Position numbers and translations under genes: made by a program. Shown piece after piece: positions 1 through 7,110 of a DNA stretch of 25,158 nucleotides (its first letter is position 1; every line of letters begins with the position of its first letter). The notes under the pieces are model-generated. The model was not told the origin of the DNA and did not search any database. It saw nothing but the letters and a program-made list of their open reading frames with translations. The stretch is taken from positions 1 to 25,158 of the forward strand of contig CAKVBV010000034.1 of NCBI GenBank assembly GCA_934725535.1, given 5' to 3'. The stretch is from an uncultured Bacteroidales bacterium. Its GTDB lineage: Bacteria > Bacteroidota > Bacteroidia > Bacteroidales > Paludibacteraceae.

Positions 1-15
1 TTCAACCCCGAAAGA

Positions 16-45
16 TTGCTTCTTCAATTATTTTCCCTAACTTTG
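16..45 (+). promoter_or_regulatory. Bacteroidota-type promoter with no intact gene behind it
   Basis: A TTG at 16-18 is followed after 19 bp by TAACTTTG at 38-45. This matches the Bacteroidota housekeeping promoter (TTG or TTTG, 19-21 bp, TAnnTTTG). It points rightwards into DNA with no plus-strand gene before efp, and runs antisense to the membrane-protein fragment at 62-403. It may be a remnant of a lost gene, or it may drive a non-coding or antisense transcript. Confidence 0.45.
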
Positions 46-61
46 CACAAAATTGCATTTG

Positions 62-403
62 TTATTGGACAGTACAGTGTAAACGCTGTCGTTCAACGCA
101 AATTCTACATATCATATCCCACAGAAATAAACCGGCGCAAAGCATCATTCCTCTCATAGAGCAAATTCCAAGAAGAGATAGTCCTACTATTTTTAGGCTG
201 ATATTATCGGAAAGTATCCCGTGTATGGCAACTGAGGCAAAACATAAAACAAAAATCTCGGGACCTATGTACATTAGTTGCGTGAATACTGTAGGGTCTG
301 CAAAAATCAACAGATAGGCGGCAAGAGCATAGTATCTGTTTGAGAAATAATGGTTTACTATAAGGAATAATTCGTAGTAAAATAACGTCAGTTCGATATT
401 ATT
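62..403 (-). pseudogene. Fragment of a polytopic membrane protein (possibly a PMT-like glycosyltransferase)
   Basis: On the minus strand an open frame of 113 codons runs from just after an in-frame stop (404-406) to a TAA at 62-64. No ATG sits near its upstream end; the first usable start is a TTG at 310. The product is strongly hydrophobic, with segments such as YYELFLIVNHYF, YYALAAYLLIFADP and EIFVLCFASVAI, which resemble multi-pass membrane glycosyltransferases of Bacteroidota. A full-length member would have several hundred residues, so both ends appear lost. The last residues (ICVERQRLHCTVQ) are polar and look like read-through past a breakpoint. A dispersed repeat lies directly upstream (414-455). 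I read it as a decayed gene remnant; the exact family is not certain. Confidence 0.45.
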
Positions 404-413
404 TTAAGTATGG

Positions 414-455
414 AATTTATGGCTAATTTGCGATAATACGGCGTAGCCGTCCGTT
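414..455. repeat. Dispersed hairpin element, copy 1
   Basis: Positions 414-455 match 16335-16376 at 38 of 42 bases, and the last 24 (432-455) are identical. The core is a small hairpin, ACGGC-GTA-GCCGT. Weaker similarity continues rightwards in both places (GAA..T.GA.AA.G, then GTTGTCG and GTTGACC), so the original element was probably longer, about 100 bp. This copy sits between the membrane-protein fragment and the efp promoter. Confidence 0.7.
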
Positions 456-526
456 CAAAAGAACCTCGATAATGCCAATTCATATTTATTATCTGTTATG
501 GTTACTATGTTGTTTAATAATAGTTG

Positions 527-547
527 TTGTCGGTTGTTGACCGACAA
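527..547. other. Perfect 8-bp hairpin
   Basis: TTGTCGGT (527-534) pairs perfectly with ACCGACAA (540-547) around a 5-base loop. No T-run follows on either side, so it is not a clear intrinsic terminator. It may be the right-hand part of the dispersed element that starts at 414. Confidence 0.5.
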
Positions 548-596
548 AGTATCCTTCTGTCGTTATATCGAACTCACGTTAACCATTACTTATTAC

Positions 597-631
597 TACT
601 CTTAACTCGACTCCATGTCGAGTTAAGAGTA
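597..631. repeat. Perfect 14-bp inverted repeat
   Basis: Bases 597-610 and 618-631 are perfect reverse complements (core arm CTTAACTCGA / TCGAGTTAAG) around the 7-base loop CTCCATG. It directly abuts the tandem array at 636-684 and lies about 100 bp upstream of the efp promoter. It could be an operator, or a terminator lacking a T-tract. The function is not evident. Confidence 0.7.
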
Positions 632-635
632 TGAC

Positions 636-684
636 ATTAGTATGTGATTAGTATGTGATTAGTATGTGATTAGTATGTGATTAA
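636..684 (+). repeat. 11-bp tandem repeat, 4.5 copies
   Basis: Four exact copies of ATTAGTATGTG lie at 636-646, 647-657, 658-668 and 669-679, followed by a partial copy ATTAA. The 11-bp period is close to one helical turn. The array ends about 43 bp before the -33 element of the efp promoter. Copy number may vary between strains. Confidence 0.85.
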
Positions 685-726
685 GCCGTCGATACCGCGA
701 GTATATCGTACAAATCGGACAGGCAT

Positions 727-757
727 TTGCGTATCTCCTCCTTTTTGTTTACCTTTG
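727..757 (+). promoter_or_regulatory. efp promoter
   Basis: TTG at 727-729, a 20-bp spacer and TACCTTTG at 750-757 give a near-consensus Bacteroidota promoter. The efp start codon follows 57 bp later. The block is very similar to the mod promoter at 9159-9190; both contain TTTGCGTATCTC and GTTTACCTTTG. Confidence 0.75.
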
Positions 758-814
758 TAGGCGATTTGTGTTTTTGAGAAAACAATTGGCAGAATAAAAC
801 AACAATAAGAGTAT

Positions 815-1378
815 ATGATAAATTCGCAAGACATCAAGAACGGCGTATGTATCCGTATGGACGGCCGTTTGTATTTCGTGATTGAGTTCCTGCACGTAAA
901 GCCGGGGAAAGGTAACACCATTATGCGTGTTAAATTCAAAGATGTAGTCGATGGTCGCGTGTTGGAGCGCCGCTTCAATATCGGCGAGAAGTTGGAAGAC
1001 GTGCGCGTGGAGCGCCGCCCCTACCAGTACCTCTACAAAGAGGGTGAGGAGTACATCTTCATGAACCAAGAGACCTACGAGCAAGTGCCTATCGCTCACG
1101 ACCTTATCACAGGTGTGGACTTCCTGAAAGAAGGCTTTGTATGCGACGTTGTTTCCGACGCATCCACCGACACCATCCTGTTTGCCGAACTGCCGACCAA
1201 GGTTGAGTTGACGGTGGCTTACACGGAGCCCGGTCTGAAGGGTGACACCGCTACCAACACCCTCAAGCCTGCCAAACTGGAGACCGGCGCAGAGATTCGC
1301 GTGCCGTTGTTCATCAACGAGGGCGAGGTTATCCGCGTGGATACACGCGACGGCAGTTACTGCGAGCGCGTCCGCTAA
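815..1378 (+). CDS. efp: Translation elongation factor P
   Basis: EF-P binds the ribosome between the P and E sites and relieves stalling at polyproline stretches. The 187-residue product has the usual family length and three-domain layout: an N-terminal KOW-like domain (about 1-62), then two OB-type domains (about 63-127 and 128-187). The tip loop reads PGKG with Lys32 at the position modified in many bacteria; how this species modifies it cannot be told from this window. The C-terminal signature is intact (VDTRDGSYCERVR). The ATG at 815 gives the standard MINSQDIKNG start. The gene is alone, with its own promoter at 727-757 and hairpins downstream, so it is probably monocistronic. Confidence 0.97.
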   Translation: MINSQDIKNGVCIRMDGRLYFVIEFLHVKPGKGNTIMRVKFKDVVDGRVLERRFNIGEKLEDVRVERRPYQYLYKEGEEYIFMNQETYEQVPIAHDLITGVDFLKEGFVCDVVSDASTDTILFAELPTKVELTVAYTEPGLKGDTATNTLKPAKLETGAEIRVPLFINEGEVIRVDTRDGSYCERVR

Positions 1379-1407
1379 GCATTGCTGCACGACGATTAAC
1401 GACTTCA

Positions 1408-1460
1408 CGAGGTTGCCTAACGCGATGTTAGACAACCTCGCGTGCCACAATATGGGCACG
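1408..1460 (+). terminator. Hairpins after efp
   Basis: Bases 1408-1420 and 1428-1440 form a 13-bp stem with one mismatch (CGAGGTTG / CAACCTCG arms) around a 7-base loop. It starts about 30 bp after the efp stop. A second short hairpin, CGTGCC / GGCACG, lies at 1441-1460. No clean T-run follows, so termination efficiency is uncertain. Confidence 0.55.
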
Positions 1461-1464
1461 AAAT

Positions 1465-1503
1465 AAACATTAATTACCACGAATTAACCATTAATTTCGT
1501 GGT
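1465..1503. repeat. 36-bp direct repeat with internal hairpin, copy 1
   Basis: Bases 1465-1500 are identical to 1585-1620, 120 bp away. Within and just past each copy lies a hairpin: here ACCACGAA (1476-1483) pairs with TTCGTGGT (1496-1503). The roughly 80 bp between the copies (1504-1584) shows no gene. Together with the hairpins this fills the 307-bp gap between efp and the next gene. Confidence 0.85.
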
Positions 1504-1584
1504 GTGGTGAGGAGGAGGGGCTGCCACAGACAACAACTGACCAACAACCAAGTGACTACAATAGAGGTTTAATAAAACGAGATG

Positions 1585-1623
1585 AAACATTAATTACCAC
1601 GAATTAACCATTAATTTCGTAGT
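1585..1623. repeat. 36-bp direct repeat with internal hairpin, copy 2
   Basis: This is the second identical copy of the repeat at 1465. Its hairpin has one mismatch (ACCACGAA 1596-1603 with TTCGTAGT 1616-1623). It lies 62 bp before the ATG of the nucleotidyltransferase gene, so it may sit in that operon's leader. Confidence 0.85.
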
Positions 1624-1685
1624 ATTGTGAGCGGTTGGGTCAGCAACTGACAGATGATAAGAACAACGGCGGGAGAAGGAAACCC

Positions 1686-3113
1686 ATGAAGATTTGTGAT
1701 GAGAAAATAGAGTTGCCCGTGCTGCACCTCGTGGGCGAGGAGGCGGACAAGTTGGGCTTGGAGTGCTACGTGATAGGCGGTTGGGTGAGGGACCTCTTTC
1801 TCCACCGCCCGAGTACCGACATCGATGTGGTGGTGGTCGGCAGCGGTATCACGTTGGCTGAGGCGGTGGCAAAGCGTCTCGGACGAGGGGCGCACCTGAG
1901 TGTCTTCCGCACTTACGGCACCGCACAGGTGAAGAAAGGCGACACCGAACTGGAGTTCGTGGGAGCCCGTCGCGAGAGTTACCAACACGACTCGCGCAAC
2001 CCGCACGTGGAAGACGGCACCCTTGAGGACGACCAGAACCGCCGCGACTTCACCATCAACGCGATGGCAATATGCCTCAACCACGACCGTTACGGCGAGT
2101 TGCTGGACCCTTTCGGAGGTATTCACGACCTCAACGAGTGCACCATCCGCACCCCTCTCGACCCCGACATCACCTTCTCCGACGACCCCCTGCGTATGAT
2201 GCGCGCCATACGCTTTGCCACGCAGTTGGGCTTCTACCTCGACCGCGAGACCTTCGACGCCATCGAGCGCAACCGAGACCGCATCAAAATCATCACCCGC
2301 GAGCGCATAGCGGACGAACTGAACAAGATAATGCTCTCACGACGCCCGTCCGTGGGGTGGATTCTATTGGACAAGACGGGACTCTTGCCGCTCATCTGCC
2401 CCGAGGTGGCTGCCCTGAAAGGCGTGGAGACCAAGGAGGGAAAGGGACACAAAGACGTATTCCTGCACACGCTGCAAGTGGTTGATAACCTGTCGGCTAA
2501 GTCCGATAACCTGTGGTTGCGCTGGGCTGCCCTCTTCCATGACATCGGCAAACCGAAATCCAAAGCGTGGGACCCGCAGGCGGGATGGACATTCCGCAAC
2601 CACAACTACATAGGCGCGAAGATGATTCCGCGTATCTTCAAAGCGATGAAACTGCCGCAAAACGAGAAGATGGACTACGTGATGAAGATGGTGGACCTGC
2701 ACATGCGCCCTATCAACCTGATAGAAGACACCGTCACCGACTCTGCCGTGCGCAGGCTGTTGTTTGAGGCAGGCGATGACATCGACGACCTGATGCTGCT
2801 CTGCGACGCTGACATCACCTCACGCAACGAGGAGAAAGTGAAGCGGTTCCACAACAACTACCAACTCGTGCGCCGGAAGATGGTGGAGTTGGAAGAGCGG
2901 GACCGCATACGCAACTTCCAACCACCTGTGCGGGGCGAGGAAATCATGTCGCTCCTCCACTTGGAGCCCTGCGCACGCGTGGGCGAACTGAAAAGTGCCA
3001 TCAAGGACGCCATACTCGACGGAATCATACCCAACGAGTACGAGGCAGCCAAAGCATATCTGATGAAAATAGCCAACAACGGGGACACGACAAGCCCCCA
3101 TGACGAGAAATAG
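1686..3113 (+). CDS. cca: CCA tRNA nucleotidyltransferase / poly(A) polymerase family with HD domain
   Basis: This class II nucleotidyltransferase adds or repairs the 3' CCA end of tRNA. In the 475-residue product the head domain carries GGWVRD (31-36) and the metal-binding pair D45-x-D47 (STDIDVVVVG), then RRDFTINAMA (119-128). The tRNA-binding neck follows (DDPLRMMRAIRFATQLGF, about 167-184), then an HD phosphohydrolase-like domain with H285-D286 (LFHDIGKPKSKAW). The ATG at 1686 is preferred because GGAGAAGGAA precedes it and the protein then begins normally; an upstream TTG at 1635 would add 17 atypical residues. It heads a compact operon, with nadB 3 bp after its stop. Sequence alone does not fully separate CCA-adding from poly(A) polymerase activity. 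Confidence 0.93.
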   Translation: MKICDEKIELPVLHLVGEEADKLGLECYVIGGWVRDLFLHRPSTDIDVVVVGSGITLAEAVAKRLGRGAHLSVFRTYGTAQVKKGDTELEFVGARRESYQHDSRNPHVEDGTLEDDQNRRDFTINAMAICLNHDRYGELLDPFGGIHDLNECTIRTPLDPDITFSDDPLRMMRAIRFATQLGFYLDRETFDAIERNRDRIKIITRERIADELNKIMLSRRPSVGWILLDKTGLLPLICPEVAALKGVETKEGKGHKDVFLHTLQVVDNLSAKSDNLWLRWAALFHDIGKPKSKAWDPQAGWTFRNHNYIGAKMIPRIFKAMKLPQNEKMDYVMKMVDLHMRPINLIEDTVTDSAVRRLLFEAGDDIDDLMLLCDADITSRNEEKVKRFHNNYQLVRRKMVELEERDRIRNFQPPVRGEEIMSLLHLEPCARVGELKSAIKDAILDGIIPNEYEAAKAYLMKIANNGDTTSPHDEK

Positions 3114-3116
3114 ACA

Positions 3117-4715
3117 ATGAAAAAGTATGACTTTCTGATTATCGGCGGCGGTGTTGCCGGTATGAGTTTCGCACTCAAAGTGGCACGCGCACAGAAGTAC
3201 CGCATTGCGCTCTGCTGCAAGACCACGCTCGAAGAGACCAACACCTCGAAGGCACAAGGCGGCATCGCCAGTGTGACCAACCTGCTGGTGGACGACTTCG
3301 AGAAGCATATCCACGACACTATGGTGGCGGGTGACTGGCTCAGCGACCCCGCTGCCGTAGAGCAAGTGGTACGCAACGCGCCCAAACAGATAGAGGAACT
3401 GGTACACTGGGGCGTGAACTTCGACAAGAAACCCGACGGCGAGTATGACCTTCATCGCGAGGGCGGGCACTCCGAGTTCCGCATTCTCCACCACGCTGAC
3501 GACACGGGAGCCGAGATACAACGCGGACTCATGGCAGCCGTGCGCGCGAATCCGTATATAGATGTGCTGGAGAACCACTTTGCCGTGGAGATAATCACCC
3601 AGCACCACTTGGGCGTGCGCGTCACCCGCCGTACACCCGACATAGAGTGCTACGGAGCCTATATCCTCGACCCCAACAGCGGCAAGATAGAGACCTACCT
3701 GAGCCGCATCACCCTCATGGCAACTGGTGGCACGGGGGCTGTCTATGCCACCACCACCAATCCCAATATCGCTACGGGCGACGGCATAGCCATGGTCTAT
3801 CGTGCCAAGGGGCAGGTGAAGGACATGGAGTTCGTCCAGTTCCACCCCACCGCACTCTTCCACCCTGGCGAGACGCACCCTGCCTACCTCATCACCGAGG
3901 CGATGCGCGGGTACGGAGGTATATTGCGACTGCCTGACGGTGAGGAGTTTATGCAGAAATACGACCCTCGTCTGTCGCTTGCACCGCGCGACATCGTGGC
4001 ACGTGCTATCGACAACGAGATGAAGATACACGGACTCGACCACGTCTGCCTTGACGTGACCCACAAAGACCCCGAGGAGACCAAACACCACTTCCCGAAT
4101 ATCTATGCCAAGTGCCTGAGCATCGGCATTGACATCACCAAGGACTATATTCCCGTTGCGCCATGCGCCCACTATATGTGCGGTGGTATCAAGGTGAACT
4201 TGGACGCGCAGTCCTCTATCCAACGCCTGTATGCCGTGGGCGAATGTAGTTGCACAGGTCTGCATGGCGGCAACCGTCTGGCGAGCAACTCCCTCATCGA
4301 AGCGGTGGTATATGCCGACGCGGCAGCACGCCACAGCCTGAGCGTGATAGAGAACTACGACTTCAACGAGCGGGTGCCCGATTGGAACGACGAGGGCACC
4401 ATGACCAACGAGGAGCACGTCCTCATATCGCAGGACATGCGCGAGGTGGGGCAGGTGATGTCCACCTACGTGGGTATCGTGCGCAGCAACCTGCGCTTGC
4501 GCCGTGCTTGGGAGCGACTCGACCTGCTCTACGAGGAGACCGAAGACCTCTTCAAGCGCGTCAAAGCCACACGCGAGATATGCGAACTGCGCAACATGAT
4601 TAACGTCGGCTACCTCATCACGCGGCAAGCCTTGGAGCGCAAAGAGTCGCGCGGGCTGCACTACACCATCGATTACCCAAAGAACCCCAATAACAACACA
4701 CAGGAAGTATGGTAA
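3117..4715 (+). CDS. nadB: L-aspartate oxidase
   Basis: NadB oxidises L-aspartate to iminoaspartate, the first step of de novo NAD synthesis; NadA and NadC are not in this window. The 532-residue protein has the expected length. Visible signatures are the N-terminal FAD-binding GGGVAGMSFAL (10-20), TSKAQGGIA (43-51), HREGGHSEFRILHH, the flavoprotein segment ATGGTGAVYATTTNPNIATG, EFVQFHPTALF, APRDIVARAI and the C-terminal FAD contact GECSCTGLHGGNRLASNSL. The helical tail (about 430-532) is complete, which fits NadB rather than the larger succinate dehydrogenase SdhA. The start lies 3 bp after the upstream stop, and the end overlaps the next start by 7 bp, so translation of the three genes is probably coupled. 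Confidence 0.95.
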   Translation: MKKYDFLIIGGGVAGMSFALKVARAQKYRIALCCKTTLEETNTSKAQGGIASVTNLLVDDFEKHIHDTMVAGDWLSDPAAVEQVVRNAPKQIEELVHWGVNFDKKPDGEYDLHREGGHSEFRILHHADDTGAEIQRGLMAAVRANPYIDVLENHFAVEIITQHHLGVRVTRRTPDIECYGAYILDPNSGKIETYLSRITLMATGGTGAVYATTTNPNIATGDGIAMVYRAKGQVKDMEFVQFHPTALFHPGETHPAYLITEAMRGYGGILRLPDGEEFMQKYDPRLSLAPRDIVARAIDNEMKIHGLDHVCLDVTHKDPEETKHHFPNIYAKCLSIGIDITKDYIPVAPCAHYMCGGIKVNLDAQSSIQRLYAVGECSCTGLHGGNRLASNSLIEAVVYADAAARHSLSVIENYDFNERVPDWNDEGTMTNEEHVLISQDMREVGQVMSTYVGIVRSNLRLRRAWERLDLLYEETEDLFKRVKATREICELRNMINVGYLITRQALERKESRGLHYTIDYPKNPNNNTQEVW

Positions 4716-5509
4716 ACTACGCTATCGCCAATGCCTCGATAGTCCCCGTGCGGCGGGAGCCTGCCGAGGAGAGTGAACAACTCACCCAACTGCTGTTGGG
4801 CGAACAATGCACGGTGCTCGACCGTCTGCCGCGATGGACCAAGGTACACTCCTTGCTCGACGGGCAAGAAGGCTGGGTGGACTTCAAGATGGTCACCCTC
4901 GTGGAGCAACTGCCTGAGTACAACCACCCCACGGCTGTCGTCACAGAGCCTTACACCTTGGCGGTATCTTGCGACAGCCCCAGAGTGCGCATACCGCTGA
5001 CCATGGGCACACGCCTGTTCAACTATCACGACGGCTTCTTCTCAGTGCTGGACAAGCAGTACGAACTCTTGCCGCAACACGCAGCCGCGCGACCCCTGCC
5101 CTTTGAGTTGGAGAAGATAGAGCAGGTGCTGATGTCGCTGCAAGGTACCCCGTATCTCTGGGGAGGCAAAGGTGCATTGGGCATCGACTGTTCGGGCTTC
5201 ACACAAGTGTTCTACGCGCTGTTCGGCGTATCGCTGCTACGCAATGCACGCGAGCAAATCACACAGGGCGAGACCGTTCCCGCATTGGCTGACGCACGTC
5301 TCGGCGACTTGGCGTTCTTCGACCACGCTGACCGCGACCCGCAACAGACCGCCGTCTCCCATGTCGGCATACTGCTTGATCCCGCGCATATCATGCACTG
5401 CTCCGGCTGTGTCCACATCGACACCATCACCCCCGACGGCATTCACCTCCCCGATGGCACCCTCACCCACCACATGGTCGCCATCCGCCGCTATGTAAAT
5501 ACCAAATAG
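4709..5509 (+). CDS. NlpC/P60 family peptidase with bacterial SH3-like region
   Basis: This is a C40 cysteine peptidase; the family cleaves peptidoglycan stem peptides, typically between D-Glu and the diamino acid. In the 266-residue product an SH3-like N-terminal half (about 3-70, with WTKVHSLLDGQEGWVDFKMV) precedes the catalytic domain (about 132-262): TPYLWGGKGALGIDCSGF with Cys161, then SHVGILL with His218 and a third polar residue, probably His230. No signal peptide or lipobox is visible, which is unusual for an enzyme acting on the wall. It may be a cytoplasmic enzyme recycling muropeptides, like other SH3-NlpC/P60 dipeptidyl-peptidases. ATG 4709 overlaps the nadB stop (ATGGTAA). Confidence 0.9.
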   Translation: MVNYAIANASIVPVRREPAEESEQLTQLLLGEQCTVLDRLPRWTKVHSLLDGQEGWVDFKMVTLVEQLPEYNHPTAVVTEPYTLAVSCDSPRVRIPLTMGTRLFNYHDGFFSVLDKQYELLPQHAAARPLPFELEKIEQVLMSLQGTPYLWGGKGALGIDCSGFTQVFYALFGVSLLRNAREQITQGETVPALADARLGDLAFFDHADRDPQQTAVSHVGILLDPAHIMHCSGCVHIDTITPDGIHLPDGTLTHHMVAIRRYVNTK

Positions 5510-5520
5510 TATTGCAAATA

Positions 5521-6372
5521 ATGTCTGCTAATCACCACATAATCATACTCCTATGTGTCTTGTTGGCTGTCGGTGGCTGCTCCTCTTTCAGCAAACGGAC
5601 CAACGGCGTTATTGCTGAATACGATGGGCAAACACTCACGCAGTCCGACATTCGTTACATCACGGCAGGGCTGTCCTCCGAGGATAGTGCCCGTGTTGCC
5701 GACGCTTATATCCGCCAATGGGCTACCGCCCTCATCGAGTACAACACGGCTAAAGACATCCCCAACAAGGACATCGAGAACCTCGTGGAGGACTATCGCC
5801 ACTCGCTCTACATACACGACTACGAAGAGCGGCTTATAGCGCAACGTATGCCCAAGCAGGTGGAAGACACCCTTGTAGAGCAGTTCTACAGCACCCATAC
5901 GCAGCACTTCATACTTCGCGAGACCATTCTGCGAGGTGTGCTGGTGGTGATTCCCAATGGTGCCCCCGATATGGACAAACTCAGGCAGTGGCTGCAAGCA
6001 CCCGCCGAGGAAGAGAATATCGAACTCATCGAGAAGTACGCCTACCAATATGCCGTTGGCTACGAACTCTTCCTCGACGAATGGAAGACCGCCAACCAAA
6101 TCCTGATACGTATGCCACTCACCAACGACGATTTCATCAAGCAACTGGGACGTAAGAAGCAAATAGAATTGCAGGACACCACCAATACCTATCTCCTGCA
6201 AGTAACGGATGTTCACACCATCGGCGAACCGATGCCCATAGAGTATGCCGCACCCGAAATCGAAAAAATTATCCTCAACCAACGGCAGGTCGAGTTCTTA
6301 CAACATGAGCGGGATGCTCTTTATAATCAAGCCATACACGACCACAAATTAAAGTTCTATGATTGTAAATAG
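5521..6372 (+). CDS. Lipoprotein, probable PpiC/SurA-like peptidyl-prolyl isomerase
   Basis: The 283-residue product starts with a lipoprotein signal (hydrophobic IIILLCVLLA, lipobox VGG-Cys20). It is therefore exported and lipidated, probably facing the periplasm. The rest is mainly charged and helical. Its architecture resembles small SurA-type chaperones of Bacteroidota: a helical N-terminal part (about 35-120), a central region (about 128-215) and a long C-terminal helix (IEKIILNQRQVEFLQHERDALYNQAI). A clear PpiC active-site motif is not obvious, so it may be a chaperone without isomerase activity. ATG 5521 is chosen over TTG 5512 because it gives a normal signal peptide. It lies 11 bp after the peptidase gene, which supports a shared envelope role. 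Confidence 0.65.
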   Translation: MSANHHIIILLCVLLAVGGCSSFSKRTNGVIAEYDGQTLTQSDIRYITAGLSSEDSARVADAYIRQWATALIEYNTAKDIPNKDIENLVEDYRHSLYIHDYEERLIAQRMPKQVEDTLVEQFYSTHTQHFILRETILRGVLVVIPNGAPDMDKLRQWLQAPAEEENIELIEKYAYQYAVGYELFLDEWKTANQILIRMPLTNDDFIKQLGRKKQIELQDTTNTYLLQVTDVHTIGEPMPIEYAAPEIEKIILNQRQVEFLQHERDALYNQAIHDHKLKFYDCK

Positions 6373-6396
6373 TTGTATGCCTTTACACCCACTTCT

Positions 6397-7110
6397 ATGT
6401 CAGTTCGAGTAGAACATCTCAATAAGCACATCGGCAGGCAGCATGTGCTATCCGACATCAATCTCACTATCCGTGATGGTGAGGTCGTTGGGCTGCTGGG
6501 TCCCAACGGTGCGGGCAAGTCCACTCTCATGAAAATCCTCGTCGGCGTATGGGATGCTGACCGCCCGAACAAGCCCCGCAAACCCGTTGCGCCGACCGCT
6601 CCCCCCCCTCTCGAAGTCCCCGCCACAATCGGCTACCTACCCGAGCAGAACCCGCTCTATGACGAGATGTACGTGCGCGAATACCTTCTGTTCTTCGTGC
6701 GCCTGCGTATGCCGTCCCTGCGCGGAAAAGCCCAAACGGACTGCGTGGAGCAACTCGTCACCCGCGTGGGACTCACCCCCGAAGCCAACAAACGCATCGG
6801 CGAACTCTCCAAGGGCTACCGGCAGCGTGTCGGGCTGGCACAGGCACTCATCGGCGACCCCGAACTGTTGATTCTCGACGAGCCCACCACAGGTCTCGAC
6901 CCCAATCAGTTGGAGGATATACGCACCCTCATACGCACTGCCGGCACCAACCGCATGGTCATACTCTCCACACACATACTCCAAGAGGTCGCCGAGATGT
7001 GCAGTCGCGTCATCATCATCGACCACGGCTGCATACGTGCCGACCGCCTTATGGCGGACATCGGCGGCGTAAAGCAATTAGAAGAACTATTCAGAGACGT
7101 AACTACATGA
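6397..7110 (+). CDS. ABC transporter ATP-binding protein, GldA-like
   Basis: The 237-residue protein is a complete ABC ATPase: Walker A GPNGAGKS (35-42), Q-loop Gln84 in YLPEQNPLYDEMYVREYL, signature LSKGYRQRVGLAQAL (137-151), Walker B LLILDEPTTGLDP (157-169) and H-loop His193. The Q-loop wording is typical of GldA-type ATPases, which serve gliding-motility-type exporters in some Bacteroidota; many relatives occur in non-gliding species. It is shorter than usual GldA (about 300 residues) because little follows the ATPase core. No permease gene is adjacent. Residues 57-76 are Pro/Ala-rich and include a run of eight C (6601-6608). ATG 6397 gives a standard start; TTG 6373 would add 8 residues. 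The stop overlaps ruvB by 4 bp (ATGA). Confidence 0.85.
   Translation: MSVRVEHLNKHIGRQHVLSDINLTIRDGEVVGLLGPNGAGKSTLMKILVGVWDADRPNKPRKPVAPTAPPPLEVPATIGYLPEQNPLYDEMYVREYLLFFVRLRMPSLRGKAQTDCVEQLVTRVGLTPEANKRIGELSKGYRQRVGLAQALIGDPELLILDEPTTGLDPNQLEDIRTLIRTAGTNRMVILSTHILQEVAEMCSRVIIIDHGCIRADRLMADIGGVKQLEELFRDVTT

Noticed and set aside
749..1480. Minus-strand open frame of 243 codons opposite efp
   Set aside because: It covers the whole of efp and its promoter; EF-P is certain and the reverse product looks random.
1465..1623. CRISPR array, suggested by two identical 36-bp repeats with internal dyads
   Set aside because: Only two copies, spacing of about 84 bp between them and no cas genes; better explained as a duplicated hairpin repeat.
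2820..4661. Minus-strand open frame of 613 codons opposite cca and nadB
   Set aside because: It is a mirror of the GC-rich codon usage of nadB and cca. The product is rich in His, Val and Cys with no domain pattern, while both plus-strand genes are unmistakable.
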